DNA from: Polynucleobacter necessarius
GTDB taxonomy: Bacteria > Pseudomonadota > Gammaproteobacteria > Burkholderiales > Burkholderiaceae
NCBI RefSeq assembly: GCF_900096755.1
Contig: NZ_LT615227.1
Coordinates: 124,965-188,964, forward strand
Direction of reading: 5' to 3'
Length of the DNA stretch: 64,000 bases
Numbering within the stretch: the stretch's first letter is position 1; each line of letters starts with the position of its first letter. This document shows, piece after piece, positions 20,482 to 32,183 of the stretch. The translations under genes were made by a program, and so were the position numbers. Under the pieces are notes generated by a model that did no database searches, was not told where the DNA came from, and saw nothing but the letters and a program-made list of their open reading frames with translations.

Positions 20482-21685
20482 TCACCTGCTAACGCGATCT
20501 TTTTCGAGCAACTTTTGTGCGTCACGGGCTGCAATCATGCCTTCATCAGTAGGCACAACCCAAACCTCAACTGAACTGTCTTCAGCGCTAATTCTGACAA
20601 TCTGATCCTTGCATGCATTTCGATTTTTTTCTTGATCCAGCTTGATGCCTAGCCAAGATAGTTTTTCAATCACATCTTGGCGCAGCTGTGAATCATGCTC
20701 CCCTATGCCGCCGCTAAAGTCAATGACGTCCAAGCCGCCGAGACAAGCAATCATTGCACCAGATTCACGTACAACTCGGTAGGAAAATAATTCAATTGCA
20801 GCTTGCGCAAATGGCTCAGCATTAGCCCTAAGCTTACGCATATCAGCTGAGATGCCAGACACACCAAGTAGGCCGCTTTTCTTGTATAGCAACTGCTCTA
20901 GTTGATCATGAGAATAACCTTTCTCAAGGAGGTATAAGATCACTCCGGCATCCAATGATCCAGCCCTAGTCCCCATCATCAAGCCATCCAACGCAGAAAA
21001 TCCCATGGTAGTTGCTATGCTTTTACCAGCTATAGCTGCGCACAAACTTGCCCCATTACCCAGGTGAGCCATAAGCACTTTCCCTTTTGCGCGACTCGAG
21101 CAATTCAACAAAGACCCCATAATGTATTGATACGAAAGTCCATGGAAGCCATACCTCTTAACACCTAGGCTACTAATTTCTCTTGGCAGCGCAAAGGCAG
21201 ATGCCGTCCCGGAAATGGTCTGATGGAATGCGGTATCAAAGCACAGTACTTGCGGTGTGTCCAAGAACGCTCTTGCAAATGCCCTGACCCCCTCAATGTT
21301 GTGGGGTTGATGCAAGGGCGCAAGGGAATTCAACTGGCTTAAATCTTCTAGGATTGCATCGCTAGCGATAACGCTATCGGCATATGACAAACCGCCATGT
21401 ACGATGCGATGCGCAATAGCATCAATCTTTGGGATTTTGGGCAAAGAAATAATGAGTTCTTTGAGCTGTTCTAATGCAGATGTAAATGGGTCTGCTGACG
21501 CGTTCACTAATGGCACTGTCTCGGCTACACCGTTGTAGTCATAATGCAGAACTGGTGAGCCATGAATGAGGTTCTAAGCCCTCAAAATTACCGACCAAAA
21601 TCGAAGGCTTCACAACGCCATCTTCAACCGGGTAAATGGCAAACTTGATGGTTGATGAGCCTGCATTTACGGAGAGGATTGCCAT
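20482..21685 (-). pseudogene. ackA: Acetate/propionate kinase, frameshifted
   Basis: From the ATG at 21683-21685 the frame reads MAILSVNAGSSTIKFAIY, the phosphate-binding start of acetate kinases. It then runs into a stop after EGLEPHSWLTSSAL. Removing one T near 21570 restores PHHGSPVLHYDYN and the long C-terminal frame. That frame has IAHRIVHGG, CFDTAFHQT, GFHGLSYQYI, HLGNGASLCA, GFSALDGLMMGTRAGSLD and DFSGGIGEHD. The total is about 400 codons, as expected. The kinase makes acetate and ATP from acetyl phosphate. It lies downstream of the also-broken maoC-pta gene, so this branch of the pathway appears lost. A GTG or ATG internal start could give only a truncated protein lacking the N-terminal phosphate-binding part. 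Confidence 0.85.
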
Positions 21686-21713
21686 TTCAGCGCCTTATAT
21701 TGCTCAGAGGTAA

Positions 21714-23122
21714 TTAGTCTTTAGGGCGATACGAATGAGCTACCAATAAACCCAGTAATGCAGATGCCACTCTAGCTCGCGGGCCATCAGCTCGACTTGT
21801 TAATGCCACTGGAATTCGGGCGCCCAAGACCAAGCCTGCTCCGCTGGCCCCAGCAAAATACTCAAGTTGTTTGGCTAGCATGTTCCCAGACTCTAAGTCG
21901 GGGACATTCAAAATATCCGCATCACCCGCCACAGGAGAATCAATTCCTTTGATTTGCGCTGCATGTAAGGAGATTGCATTATCAAACGCCAACGGGCCAT
22001 CCAGGATGCCGCCCTTAATTTGCCCACGTTGAGCCATCTTGCAAAGTGTTGCAGCCTCAATCGTAGAGGGGATATCAGGATTCACTGTCTCAACCGCAGA
22101 CAAGATTGCCACCTTGGGATTTGACGCGCCCATGATGACGCTAAAATCGATTGCATTTTGAATAATATCGACCTTCTCCATGAGAGTCGGATGAATATTG
22201 AGCGCAGCATCAGTCACCAGCAATGGCTTGCTATACATCGGAATGTCAAAACGAAACACATGTGACATTCTTCTGCCGGTTCTTAACTGAGGGCGCGCCA
22301 ATATGGCATGCAAGAGCTCATCTGTATGCAGGCTGCCCTTCATCATCATTTCCACCTTATGATCCACCGCCATCTCTGCCGCTTTATCTGCAGCAGCATG
22401 GCTATGAGGAACATCAATGAGCTCGTATGGAGTGATGTCAATAGATGAGGCAAGCGCAATCGCTTGAATTTTCTTGGACGGGCCAATCAGAATAGGCTTA
22501 ATAAGTCCTGCTACTGCAGAATCAACAGCGCCCATCAAAGACTCAGCATCACATGGGTGTACTACCGCACAAAATACTGACTCAAGATGATGGGCTTTTT
22601 CTAATAAGGCATGAAAACGTGCCTCGGGATCAAAAATCTGAATATGGGGAGCGCTTAATCGAGGTCGTGATATTTTTTCGTAGGAGCAATAATGCGAGCG
22701 GTGCCATGTAAGACTTTTTCACCATTTTGGTTGTGCACCACGCAGTCAAGCTCAACATGATTTTTTTCATCATCCTTAGAGTTCACTGTAGCGACTACAA
22801 CTAAAGTATCGCCAATCCGAACAGGTCTTGAAAAATGCAAGTCCTGCTGCAAGTAATTGGTTCCAGGACCCGGGAACTTGGTTCCCAGTAAGGCGGATAT
22901 TAATGCGCCGCCCCACATACCATGTGCAATAACGCCATGAAACATAGTGTCGTTAGCATACTCAGGGTCGAGATGTGCTGGATTTGTATCACCCGAGACA
23001 GCAGCAAAAGCCTGAATATCCTCAAGCGTTAAAGTACGCAATAAGCGAGCACTTTGACCAATGCTGAGTTCATCATACGTAATATTCTCAATCAGCACAT
23101 TCTCCTCTGTGTTGGTATTCAT
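21714..23122 (-). pseudogene. Bifunctional enoyl-CoA hydratase/phosphate acetyltransferase, split by a poly-A frameshift
   Basis: The N-terminal part (ATG 23120-23122, preceded by AAAGGA) is a MaoC hotdog domain with DTNPAHLDPEYA and AHGMWGGALISALLG. It stops at 22655-22657. The C-terminal part is a phosphate acetyl/butyryltransferase with HPCDAESLMGAVDSA, GALRT-like LRTGRRMSHVF and GASGAGLVLGARIPVALTSRAD. Relatives in Burkholderiales are one fused protein of about 470 residues. Here an A6 tract at about 22671-22676 needs one more A to read TKKISRPRLSAPHIQ across the junction; corrected length is 470 codons. The downstream half has no ATG before LMGAVD, consistent with a single ancestral gene. 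The operon order is fabI, maoC-pta, ackA. Confidence 0.85.
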
Positions 23123-23132
23123 TGCATTTCCT

Positions 23133-23903
23133 TTAAGCAATAGCATGGCAACCACCATCTACATAGATGGTTTGACCGGTCATTCCTGATGCTCCATCGG
23201 AGCATAAAAACATGGATAGACTAGCAATTTCCTCAAGTCGAACCGACCTTCCCAGCGGAGATTGGTTGACTGCAGTTTGCATGAGCTCATCAAAGTGATC
23301 AATGCCTGAAGCTGCGCGCGTTAGTATGGGGCCAGGTGAAACGGCATGAACTCGAATTTTTTTACCCCCCAATTCGACAGCCATGTATCGAACCAAAGAT
23401 TCTAGCGCCGCCTTTACTGGGCCCATCAAACCGTAATGAGGAACTGCTTCATCAGCACCCAAATAACTCATCGTTAATAGAGCGCCACCTGAAGGCATAT
23501 GTGGGGCGCATAACTTCGCAAGCGTGGCAAAGGAATGGCAGGAAACTTCCATAGTCCTAGAAAACCCAATGCTAGAGCTATCGATTACACGCCCGTGAAG
23601 ATCCTCTAACGGTGCCCATGCAATAGAGTGAATTACAAAATCAAAATGGTCCAACTTGTTGACCGCACTATTCACTAAAGCCTCTAATGCGCCGACATCT
23701 TCCGCATTACAGACCTCTAGCCCAATCCTCTCAGCATTGGTGAGAGGCTCAACATACTGCCTTGCCTTTTCATTTTGACAGGTAACAATAATCTCCGCAC
23801 CCATCTGCTTAGCCATAAGCGCACATCCCCAGGCGATACTTTGATCATTTGCCACCCCAAGAATGAGGCCTTTTTTCCCGCTTAAACTAAACATTTGGTT
23901 CAT
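23133..23903 (-). CDS. fabI: Enoyl-[acyl-carrier-protein] reductase FabI
   Basis: A 256-residue short-chain dehydrogenase of the FabI type, which reduces enoyl-ACP with NADH in fatty acid elongation. The N-terminal cofactor site is GLILGVANDQSIAWGCA. IHSIAWAP follows, and the catalytic Y and K are in YLGADEAVPHYGLMGPVKAALE (Y-x6-K spacing). The C-terminal substrate loop and GQTIYVDGGCHA close the protein. It is intact and is the first gene of the operon whose two downstream genes are broken. Burkholderiales often carry such a FabI in a PHB/acetyl-phosphate cluster besides a main copy; whether another fabI exists cannot be seen here. Confidence 0.88.
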   Translation of the reverse strand: MNQMFSLSGKKGLILGVANDQSIAWGCALMAKQMGAEIIVTCQNEKARQYVEPLTNAERIGLEVCNAEDVGALEALVNSAVNKLDHFDFVIHSIAWAPLEDLHGRVIDSSSIGFSRTMEVSCHSFATLAKLCAPHMPSGGALLTMSYLGADEAVPHYGLMGPVKAALESLVRYMAVELGGKKIRVHAVSPGPILTRAASGIDHFDELMQTAVNQSPLGRSVRLEEIASLSMFLCSDGASGMTGQTIYVDGGCHAIA

Positions 23904-24141
23904 TCTTCAATCTGCATATCTAAAAGTAACATGAAGCAAAGGCCCATATAGAGATGCCCTCCCTAACCAATCTTGCACTACAGTTATAAGAGATTATAAG
24001 CGGCAAATAAGACGAAAATAAGACCAAATCCGGAGCTCATCTAAGTCTTCTAGATATAATGAAATATAACTTTCATTTATATAACCATTGAGAAAATCCT
24101 GGTTAAAAGAATCGATCAACTACTGTAATTACGCGAGTCAC

Positions 24142-24375
24142 ATGGATAGGCCGTATCTAGACAATGAGTTTGAATCCGTGGTCCATCAACTCAATCAAGA
24201 AATCGATCGACTCGCGTTTGCACTAAAGCTTGATCTCTCCAATCATGCACCGCTACATCAATTTTTGCTGCAAGAGATTGATCATGAGCACGATCATTTT
24301 CATAAGCGTGAAACTCTGAAGGATCTTATCACCTTAAGAGGAAAAATCAGCATTGAATTAACGTCCAGTAGATAG
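24142..24375 (+). CDS. Small His-rich hypothetical protein
   Basis: A 77-residue protein from the ATG at 24142, not recognised. It is acidic and helical in appearance, with a histidine-rich stretch HEHDHFHKRE in the second half that could bind metal. A TTG at 24088 would extend it by 18 residues. It lies alone between fabI (divergent) and the tRNA-Lys remnant. The open frame without lesions suggests it may be real, but its short length makes that uncertain. Confidence 0.45.
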   Translation: MDRPYLDNEFESVVHQLNQEIDRLAFALKLDLSNHAPLHQFLLQEIDHEHDHFHKRETLKDLITLRGKISIELTSSR

Positions 24376-24384
24376 ATAAAAATT

Positions 24385-24459
24385 GCTCGGCATCAGAGAG
24401 GGCTGCGGACTTTTAAATCCACTGGTTGCGAGTTCGAATTCAATATTGCCCGACCCACC
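24385..24459 (+). pseudogene. Decayed second tRNA-Lys copy
   Basis: The segment keeps CTGCGGACTTTT, AAATCCACTGGTTGCGAG, TTCGAATT and TGCCCGACCCACC in the order found in the intact tRNA-Lys at 20258-20333. It also shares the flank CTATACAAAAGC beyond the CCA-equivalent end. The 5' acceptor strand is lost, the anticodon loop has one extra A, and the T stem no longer pairs. It cannot fold as a tRNA. The remaining 200 bases to the next gene (24460-24659) show nothing I can name. Confidence 0.75.
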
Positions 24460-24659
24460 GGCTATACAAAAGCTAGGGAAGGCTTTGATCGAAAATTTGT
24501 GACTTCAAAATAGAGTCCCATCGCGTCACCCCTTTATAAGCCCAATTAAGCTAAAAATATTGGTCGCACTTCCTTTCGCTTTTCAATTTAAGCATCAGCA
24601 TTCAGGAAATCAAATGTAAAATTGGTCGGTTAACAATCGTCACATTAAGTAAATCCAAT

Positions 24660-25043
24660 ATGCATCAAATCGATAACCCTTTTCTTGAATCCCTTGGCGT
24701 CACCCTTACGGAATGGCGACCTGATTATGCGGAGATGCAACTAGAGATTGCTCCAAACCTGCAAAATCGAATCGGCAGAATTCAGGGTGGAGTGATGTGC
24801 ACCTTATTGGATGCCGTATTGGGCTATGCGGGTCTATATGTAGCGCCTGGAGAGCCAGCACTGAAAAATGTCACCCTCTCAATCACCACCAATTTTCTAA
24901 ATTCTGCTGAAGGCAAGGCGCTCACAGCCAAGGGCTTTATTGAACGCAAAGGACGCGGTATTTATTTTGCACGGGGCGAGGTGTGGTTAGACTCTTCAAC
25001 GCTGCTAGCTACTGGTGTTGGAACCTTTAAATACATCCGCTAA
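24660..25043 (+). CDS. PaaI family hotdog thioesterase
   Basis: A 127-residue single hotdog domain. It has NRIGRIQGGVMCTLLDAVLGYAG, where the HGG-like turn (QGG here) and the DA in the central helix are typical of PaaI/YbgC-like acyl-CoA thioesterases. SITTNFLNSA follows, and a C-terminal strand ATGVGTFKYI. It probably hydrolyses an aryl- or acyl-CoA. It converges on gabD with a 14 bp gap. Its substrate cannot be told from the sequence. Confidence 0.8.
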   Translation: MHQIDNPFLESLGVTLTEWRPDYAEMQLEIAPNLQNRIGRIQGGVMCTLLDAVLGYAGLYVAPGEPALKNVTLSITTNFLNSAEGKALTAKGFIERKGRGIYFARGEVWLDSSTLLATGVGTFKYIR

Positions 25044-25057
25044 TAGAGACTACTTAC

Positions 25058-26467
25058 TTACAATCCAATACAAACGTATTTCATCTCAAGATATTCATCC
25101 ATACCCCAAGAACTACCCTCGCGACCTGAGCCTGATTGCTTAACTCCGCCAAATGGTGCAACCTCATTTGAGATGACACCGCTATTAACACCAACCATAC
25201 CGTACTCGAGCGCCTCAGCAACACGCCAGATTCGGCCGATATCGCGACTATAGAAATACGAAGCCAAACCAAACTCGCTATTGTTTGCTGCAGCAATAAC
25301 TTCCGCTTCCGTCTTAAATCGCGTGATCGCCACTACCGGGCCAAATGTCTCCTCCCGCATAATCAGCATCTTCTCTGTAACGTCAGCCAAAACCGTTGGC
25401 TCAAAAAATAATCCTCCCAACTGGTGGCGCTTGCCTCCAGAAATGACTTTTGCGCCATGCTTCACGGCATCGGCAATATGAGATTCAACTTTTTGCACGG
25501 CATCTTCGTCAATTAATGGCCCTTGATGCACGCCATCTGACATGCCATTCCCAACGATAAGCTCGCTACTAGCCTTACCTAGCTTTTGAACAAATTGATC
25601 GTAAAAAGTTTCATGAACATAAAAGCGATTTGAACATACGCAAGTTTGCCCAGCATTGCGATACTTTGATTGCATCGCACCCTCAACAGCTGCGTCTAGA
25701 TCCGCATCCTCAAACACGATGAATGGCGCATGCCCACCTAATTCCAAGCCAAGTTTCTTGACTGTAGAGGCAGACTGTCGCATGAGAATTTTTCCCACAG
25801 GGGTAGACCCTGTAAATGAGAGGTGTCTTACGACTGGGGAGTCACAGATCACCTTGCCCACCTCGATTGAATTTACAGAATCCGCAGTAATAATATTGAT
25901 TACGCCATCCGGAACTCCTGCTTCTTGGGCCAACTTAGCCAAGGCTAAGGCGGAGAGTGGGGTTTGCTCTGCAGGTTTAATCACAATCGTGCAACCCGCT
26001 GCAATAGCGGGTGCAACCTTGCGGGTAATCATTGCTAACGGAAAGTTCCACGGAGTAATTGAGGCACATACACCAATGGGCTGCTTGAGCACCATCATCC
26101 GCTTGTCACCCCAAGTGGAGCTTGGGATTGCGCCAGTAACACGTTTAGCCTCTTCACCAAACCATTCAAGGAAAGATGCTGCGTAAGACAGCTCACCTTT
26201 CGCTTCAGGCAGAGGCTTGCCTTGCTCTTTGCACATTAATTCTGCTAAATAGTCCGAATTCTTGCGCATTAACTCAAACCAACGTCGCAAAATAATGGCG
26301 CGCTCTTTTCCTGTCTTTGCACGCCATGCTGGCAATGCTGCATTTGCCTTATCAATGGCAAACTCCGTTTCAACGGCACCCATGTTGAGAACATGCTCCA
26401 GCACTTCTCCAGTTGCAGGATTAATGACTGCAAAAGTCTTGGATACCATTGATTCTGAGTTTTTCAT
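25058..26467 (-). CDS. gabD: NAD(P)-dependent succinate-semialdehyde dehydrogenase
   Basis: A 469-residue aldehyde dehydrogenase. It has the cofactor region SITPWNFPLAMITRKVAPAI, KPAEQTPLSA and FTGSTPVGK, the general base glutamate in LELGGHAPFIVF and the nucleophile cysteine in NAGQTCVCSNRFYV. PFGGVKQSGSGREGS near the end is typical of GabD-type succinate-semialdehyde dehydrogenases. It oxidises succinate semialdehyde to succinate. It lies 18 bp downstream of the GntR-TctC chimera on the same strand, so it may have been regulated by that GntR protein. Intact. Confidence 0.87.
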   Translation of the reverse strand: MKNSESMVSKTFAVINPATGEVLEHVLNMGAVETEFAIDKANAALPAWRAKTGKERAIILRRWFELMRKNSDYLAELMCKEQGKPLPEAKGELSYAASFLEWFGEEAKRVTGAIPSSTWGDKRMMVLKQPIGVCASITPWNFPLAMITRKVAPAIAAGCTIVIKPAEQTPLSALALAKLAQEAGVPDGVINIITADSVNSIEVGKVICDSPVVRHLSFTGSTPVGKILMRQSASTVKKLGLELGGHAPFIVFEDADLDAAVEGAMQSKYRNAGQTCVCSNRFYVHETFYDQFVQKLGKASSELIVGNGMSDGVHQGPLIDEDAVQKVESHIADAVKHGAKVISGGKRHQLGGLFFEPTVLADVTEKMLIMREETFGPVVAITRFKTEAEVIAAANNSEFGLASYFYSRDIGRIWRVAEALEYGMVGVNSGVISNEVAPFGGVKQSGSGREGSSWGMDEYLEMKYVCIGL

Positions 26468-26485
26468 TTATATAGTTAGTTATGA

Positions 26486-27307
26486 TTATTGCGGCTTAAC
26501 ACCAGCATTTTTCATGGCTGTTTTCCATCTTTCGATATCAGCAGCCAAGAATTTTGAGAGTGCAGCAGGATTAGCCATGGCGGGTATTGCCACCGCTGCA
26601 TCCATTTCAGTAAAGCGCGAAACCAAAACAGGGTCCTTTAGTGCAATATTGAGCGCCTTTGCAAATCGATCAATCACTGGCTTAGGAGTATCTTTTGGCG
26701 CATATGGGCCATGCCACACTGATAACTGAAAGCCAGGAATGCCCGATTGACTGAACGTTGGCACAGTAGGCAAGGAGCTAAAGCGATCTGGCTGCAGCAA
26801 TGATGTTCCACGAAGAATATTCACTCTATCCAAAAGTTTATTCAAACTCTCGCTGACTAACTGATTGCCGCAACCATCCAATATGATTTTGTACACCAGA
26901 GATTTGGCTTCGAGCAAAGGCTGTTTGTCTACTTTTTTAGCCGCTTCATTTAACTTTTTAATTGCGAGGCCCAATTCCTTAATTTGTGCATCCGATGCAA
27001 GACGAGAAAACTCAGCCACCGCAAAACTCTCGAGCAGAGCACGAAACGCATAGAGCTCACTTGCTTCCTCGCAAGATACCGAGGCGATCACTGGGCCACG
27101 ATGAAGTTCATGGGTAATTAATTTATCCGCCTCAAGTTGGCGTAACGCCTCCCTTACTGGTGGACGACTAACACCTAAAAGCTCGCAGATTTCACGCTCA
27201 ATCAGCCTATCCCCAGGCTTGTATTTACCGCCTACGATCGCCTGCTTGAGGTAAGCCTCGACATACTCACGCAAGCTTTGGGGTTTGGGAGGAAGGGCTA
27301 ATGTCAT
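26486..27307 (-). CDS. In-frame chimera: GntR regulator N-terminus fused to TctC/Bug substrate-binding protein C-terminus
   Basis: A 273-residue open frame made of two unrelated parts. Residues 1 to about 178 are a GntR FCD regulator: winged helix (AIVGGKYKPGDRLIEREICELL, GVSRPPVREALRQLE), then the start of the FCD domain (YAFRALLESFAVAEF, LVYKIILDGCGNQ). From about residue 182 the sequence becomes the C-terminal third of a Bug-type periplasmic binding protein (LPTVPTFSQSGIPGF, LSVWHGPYAPKDTPKPVID, FLAADIERWKTAMKNAGVK). No family joins these. A deletion removed the last FCD helices, the intergenic region and the signal peptide and first lobe of the binding protein. The DNA-binding domain is whole, so repression or activation without ligand response is conceivable. 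gabD follows 18 bp downstream. Confidence 0.85.
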   Translation of the reverse strand: MTLALPPKPQSLREYVEAYLKQAIVGGKYKPGDRLIEREICELLGVSRPPVREALRQLEADKLITHELHRGPVIASVSCEEASELYAFRALLESFAVAEFSRLASDAQIKELGLAIKKLNEAAKKVDKQPLLEAKSLVYKIILDGCGNQLVSESLNKLLDRVNILRGTSLLQPDRFSSLPTVPTFSQSGIPGFQLSVWHGPYAPKDTPKPVIDRFAKALNIALKDPVLVSRFTEMDAAVAIPAMANPAALSKFLAADIERWKTAMKNAGVKPQ

Positions 27308-27325
27308 TTAATGGCCTTGTTTTTT

Positions 27326-27339
27326 GTATTGCAAAATAC
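27326..27339. promoter_or_regulatory. Operator-like inverted repeat upstream of the GntR chimera
   Basis: GTATT-GCAA-AATAC has perfect 5 bp arms and lies 18 bp before the chimera start codon. It resembles sites used by FCD GntR regulators, so it may be the autoregulatory operator. Short arms make chance possible. Confidence 0.4.
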
Positions 27340-27376
27340 TACACCATTCAATTCGCTTATTAAGACGCCGTTTATG

Positions 27377-27403
27377 AAAAAGCCACCCGAGGGTGGCTTT
27401 TCT
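27377..27403 (-). terminator. Rho-independent terminator of the czc operon
   Basis: A stem of AAAAGCCACCC pairs with GGGTGGCTTTT around a 2-base spacer. It lies beyond the P-II-like gene end; read leftward it ends in a T-rich tract. The hairpin is nearly the same as that after tRNA-Lys. Confidence 0.8.
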
Positions 27404-27426
27404 TCAAATCCATCTTTCCCAATAAC

Positions 27427-30828
<3,402 letters not shown>

Positions 30829-30830
30829 GT

Positions 30831-32183
30831 TTAGCCGCCACTTAGCTGACGTTTGCGCTCAGTATTTAAATGATATGCACCTTCGACAGCTATTTCTTGG
30901 CCCTCTTTCAAGCCGGAGATAACCGAGCGATAGCCTCTGCCCTCTGGCCCAAGCTTTACTGGCACCATGCGGTACAACTCATCATCCAAGCGAACAAATA
31001 CGTGATCGTGATTATCTTCACGCACAACAGCGCCAACAGGGACGACCAACTTTTCAATTGGCTGGCTTTCGATCAGCATCGTGGCCAGCATGCCAGGCTT
31101 AATTTGGCCTTCATTGTTTGCCAATTCCATGCGCACCACCACAGTACGTGTTTGGGGGTTCACAATTGAATCCACATGTGCCACATGTGCCTTCAATTTC
31201 CTGATTGCGCAAAGCAGGAATAATTAAGGAAGCTTTTTGCCCCTTACGCATCAAGTAAGCATTGCTTTCTGGCACCTCAGAAATAGCCCAAAGAGTACTC
31301 AGGTCAGCCACAATAAACAATGCATCTGCGGGTTGCACAACCTGACCTTTATTAATCTTACGCTCAACAATTTCACCGGGAATCGTAGCAATCACATTAT
31401 TGATGGATTCAATAACACCAGATTTAGCCAGGCGATCTATGCTAGCTTGATCCATCCCTTGCACACGCAACTGATCATTGGCGGCACGAAATTCTGCCTT
31501 AGCACTGCTAGACTCAGCTTCTCGTCTTTGCAGCTCAGCAAGCGCAATAACATCTTCTTTAAATAAAATTTTGGCGCGATTGGCGGCTTGATCGGCCAAT
31601 TGACTAGCACTCTTAGCTTTTAAATAGGTCAACTGGGATTGAGTTAACTCAGTTGAGGTAATTTTTGCGAGTACATCCCCCTGCTTCACCATCTGTCCAG
31701 GAACCGCCAAAATTTCAGATACCCTTCCCTTCCAGTAACGTTAGCGCCGATACGTGAAAGGTAGAGCTCATTAAAGTCGATGCGCCCAGACGCGCGCAGC
31801 TCCTCTATAAATGGAGCATTCAGAGCCTTCCCATCAGCAATCATTTTATGTAGGTCCTCGTTCACTACGACCACGTTAGGATCTTGCACCGATTTCACGG
31901 CGGGGCTACGATCAAATACGTTGAAGTAATTCAAGGTGATCATGAATGCGCATACCCAGGGTAAATAAAATAATCCCCTCTTAAGCCAATGCGGCGAAGT
32001 GTCATAACGGCCTGTAATCGATGGTGCATGACTACCAATCCATTGATGTGCGATTTAGTACCAATCACTTTGAATTTGGATGACCTGGTCCAACCACTGC
32101 TTTGAATAGGCCTTCACCTTTCTAACAATGAAAGTCTTCCATACCCTCACTTTTCCAATCAAGCTTGCAATTTCTGGTTTCAT
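30831..32183 (-). pseudogene. czcB: CzcB-type RND periplasmic adaptor, nonsense plus two frameshifts
   Basis: The gene starts at ATG 32181-32183, overlapping the czcC stop, and the corrected length is exactly 451 codons. Codon 43 is TAA (32055-32057) inside otherwise coding sequence (IQSDWY-stop-IAHQWIGSHAP). The frame goes on to an N-terminal membrane anchor FYLPWVCAFMITLNYF. One missing G near 31730 breaks GANVTGR from VSEILAVPGQMVKQGDVL, the lipoyl-like hairpin region. One extra A near 31191 breaks NQEIE from AHVAHVDSIVNPQTRTVVV, the beta-barrel. CzcB would link CzcA to the outer membrane channel. A 9 bp tandem repeat sits at the last lesion (31172-31189). Confidence 0.83.

Noticed and set aside
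20258..24459. A genomic island integrated at tRNA-Lys with attL/attR repeats
   Set aside because: No integrase, phage or mobility gene lies between, the genes are ordinary operon genes, and the shared flank reaches beyond the tRNA end.
32055..32183. A separate 42-codon small protein starting at the czcB ATG
   Set aside because: Translation stays in the same frame as czcB after the TAA and the corrected gene length is exact, so it is better explained as a nonsense codon.
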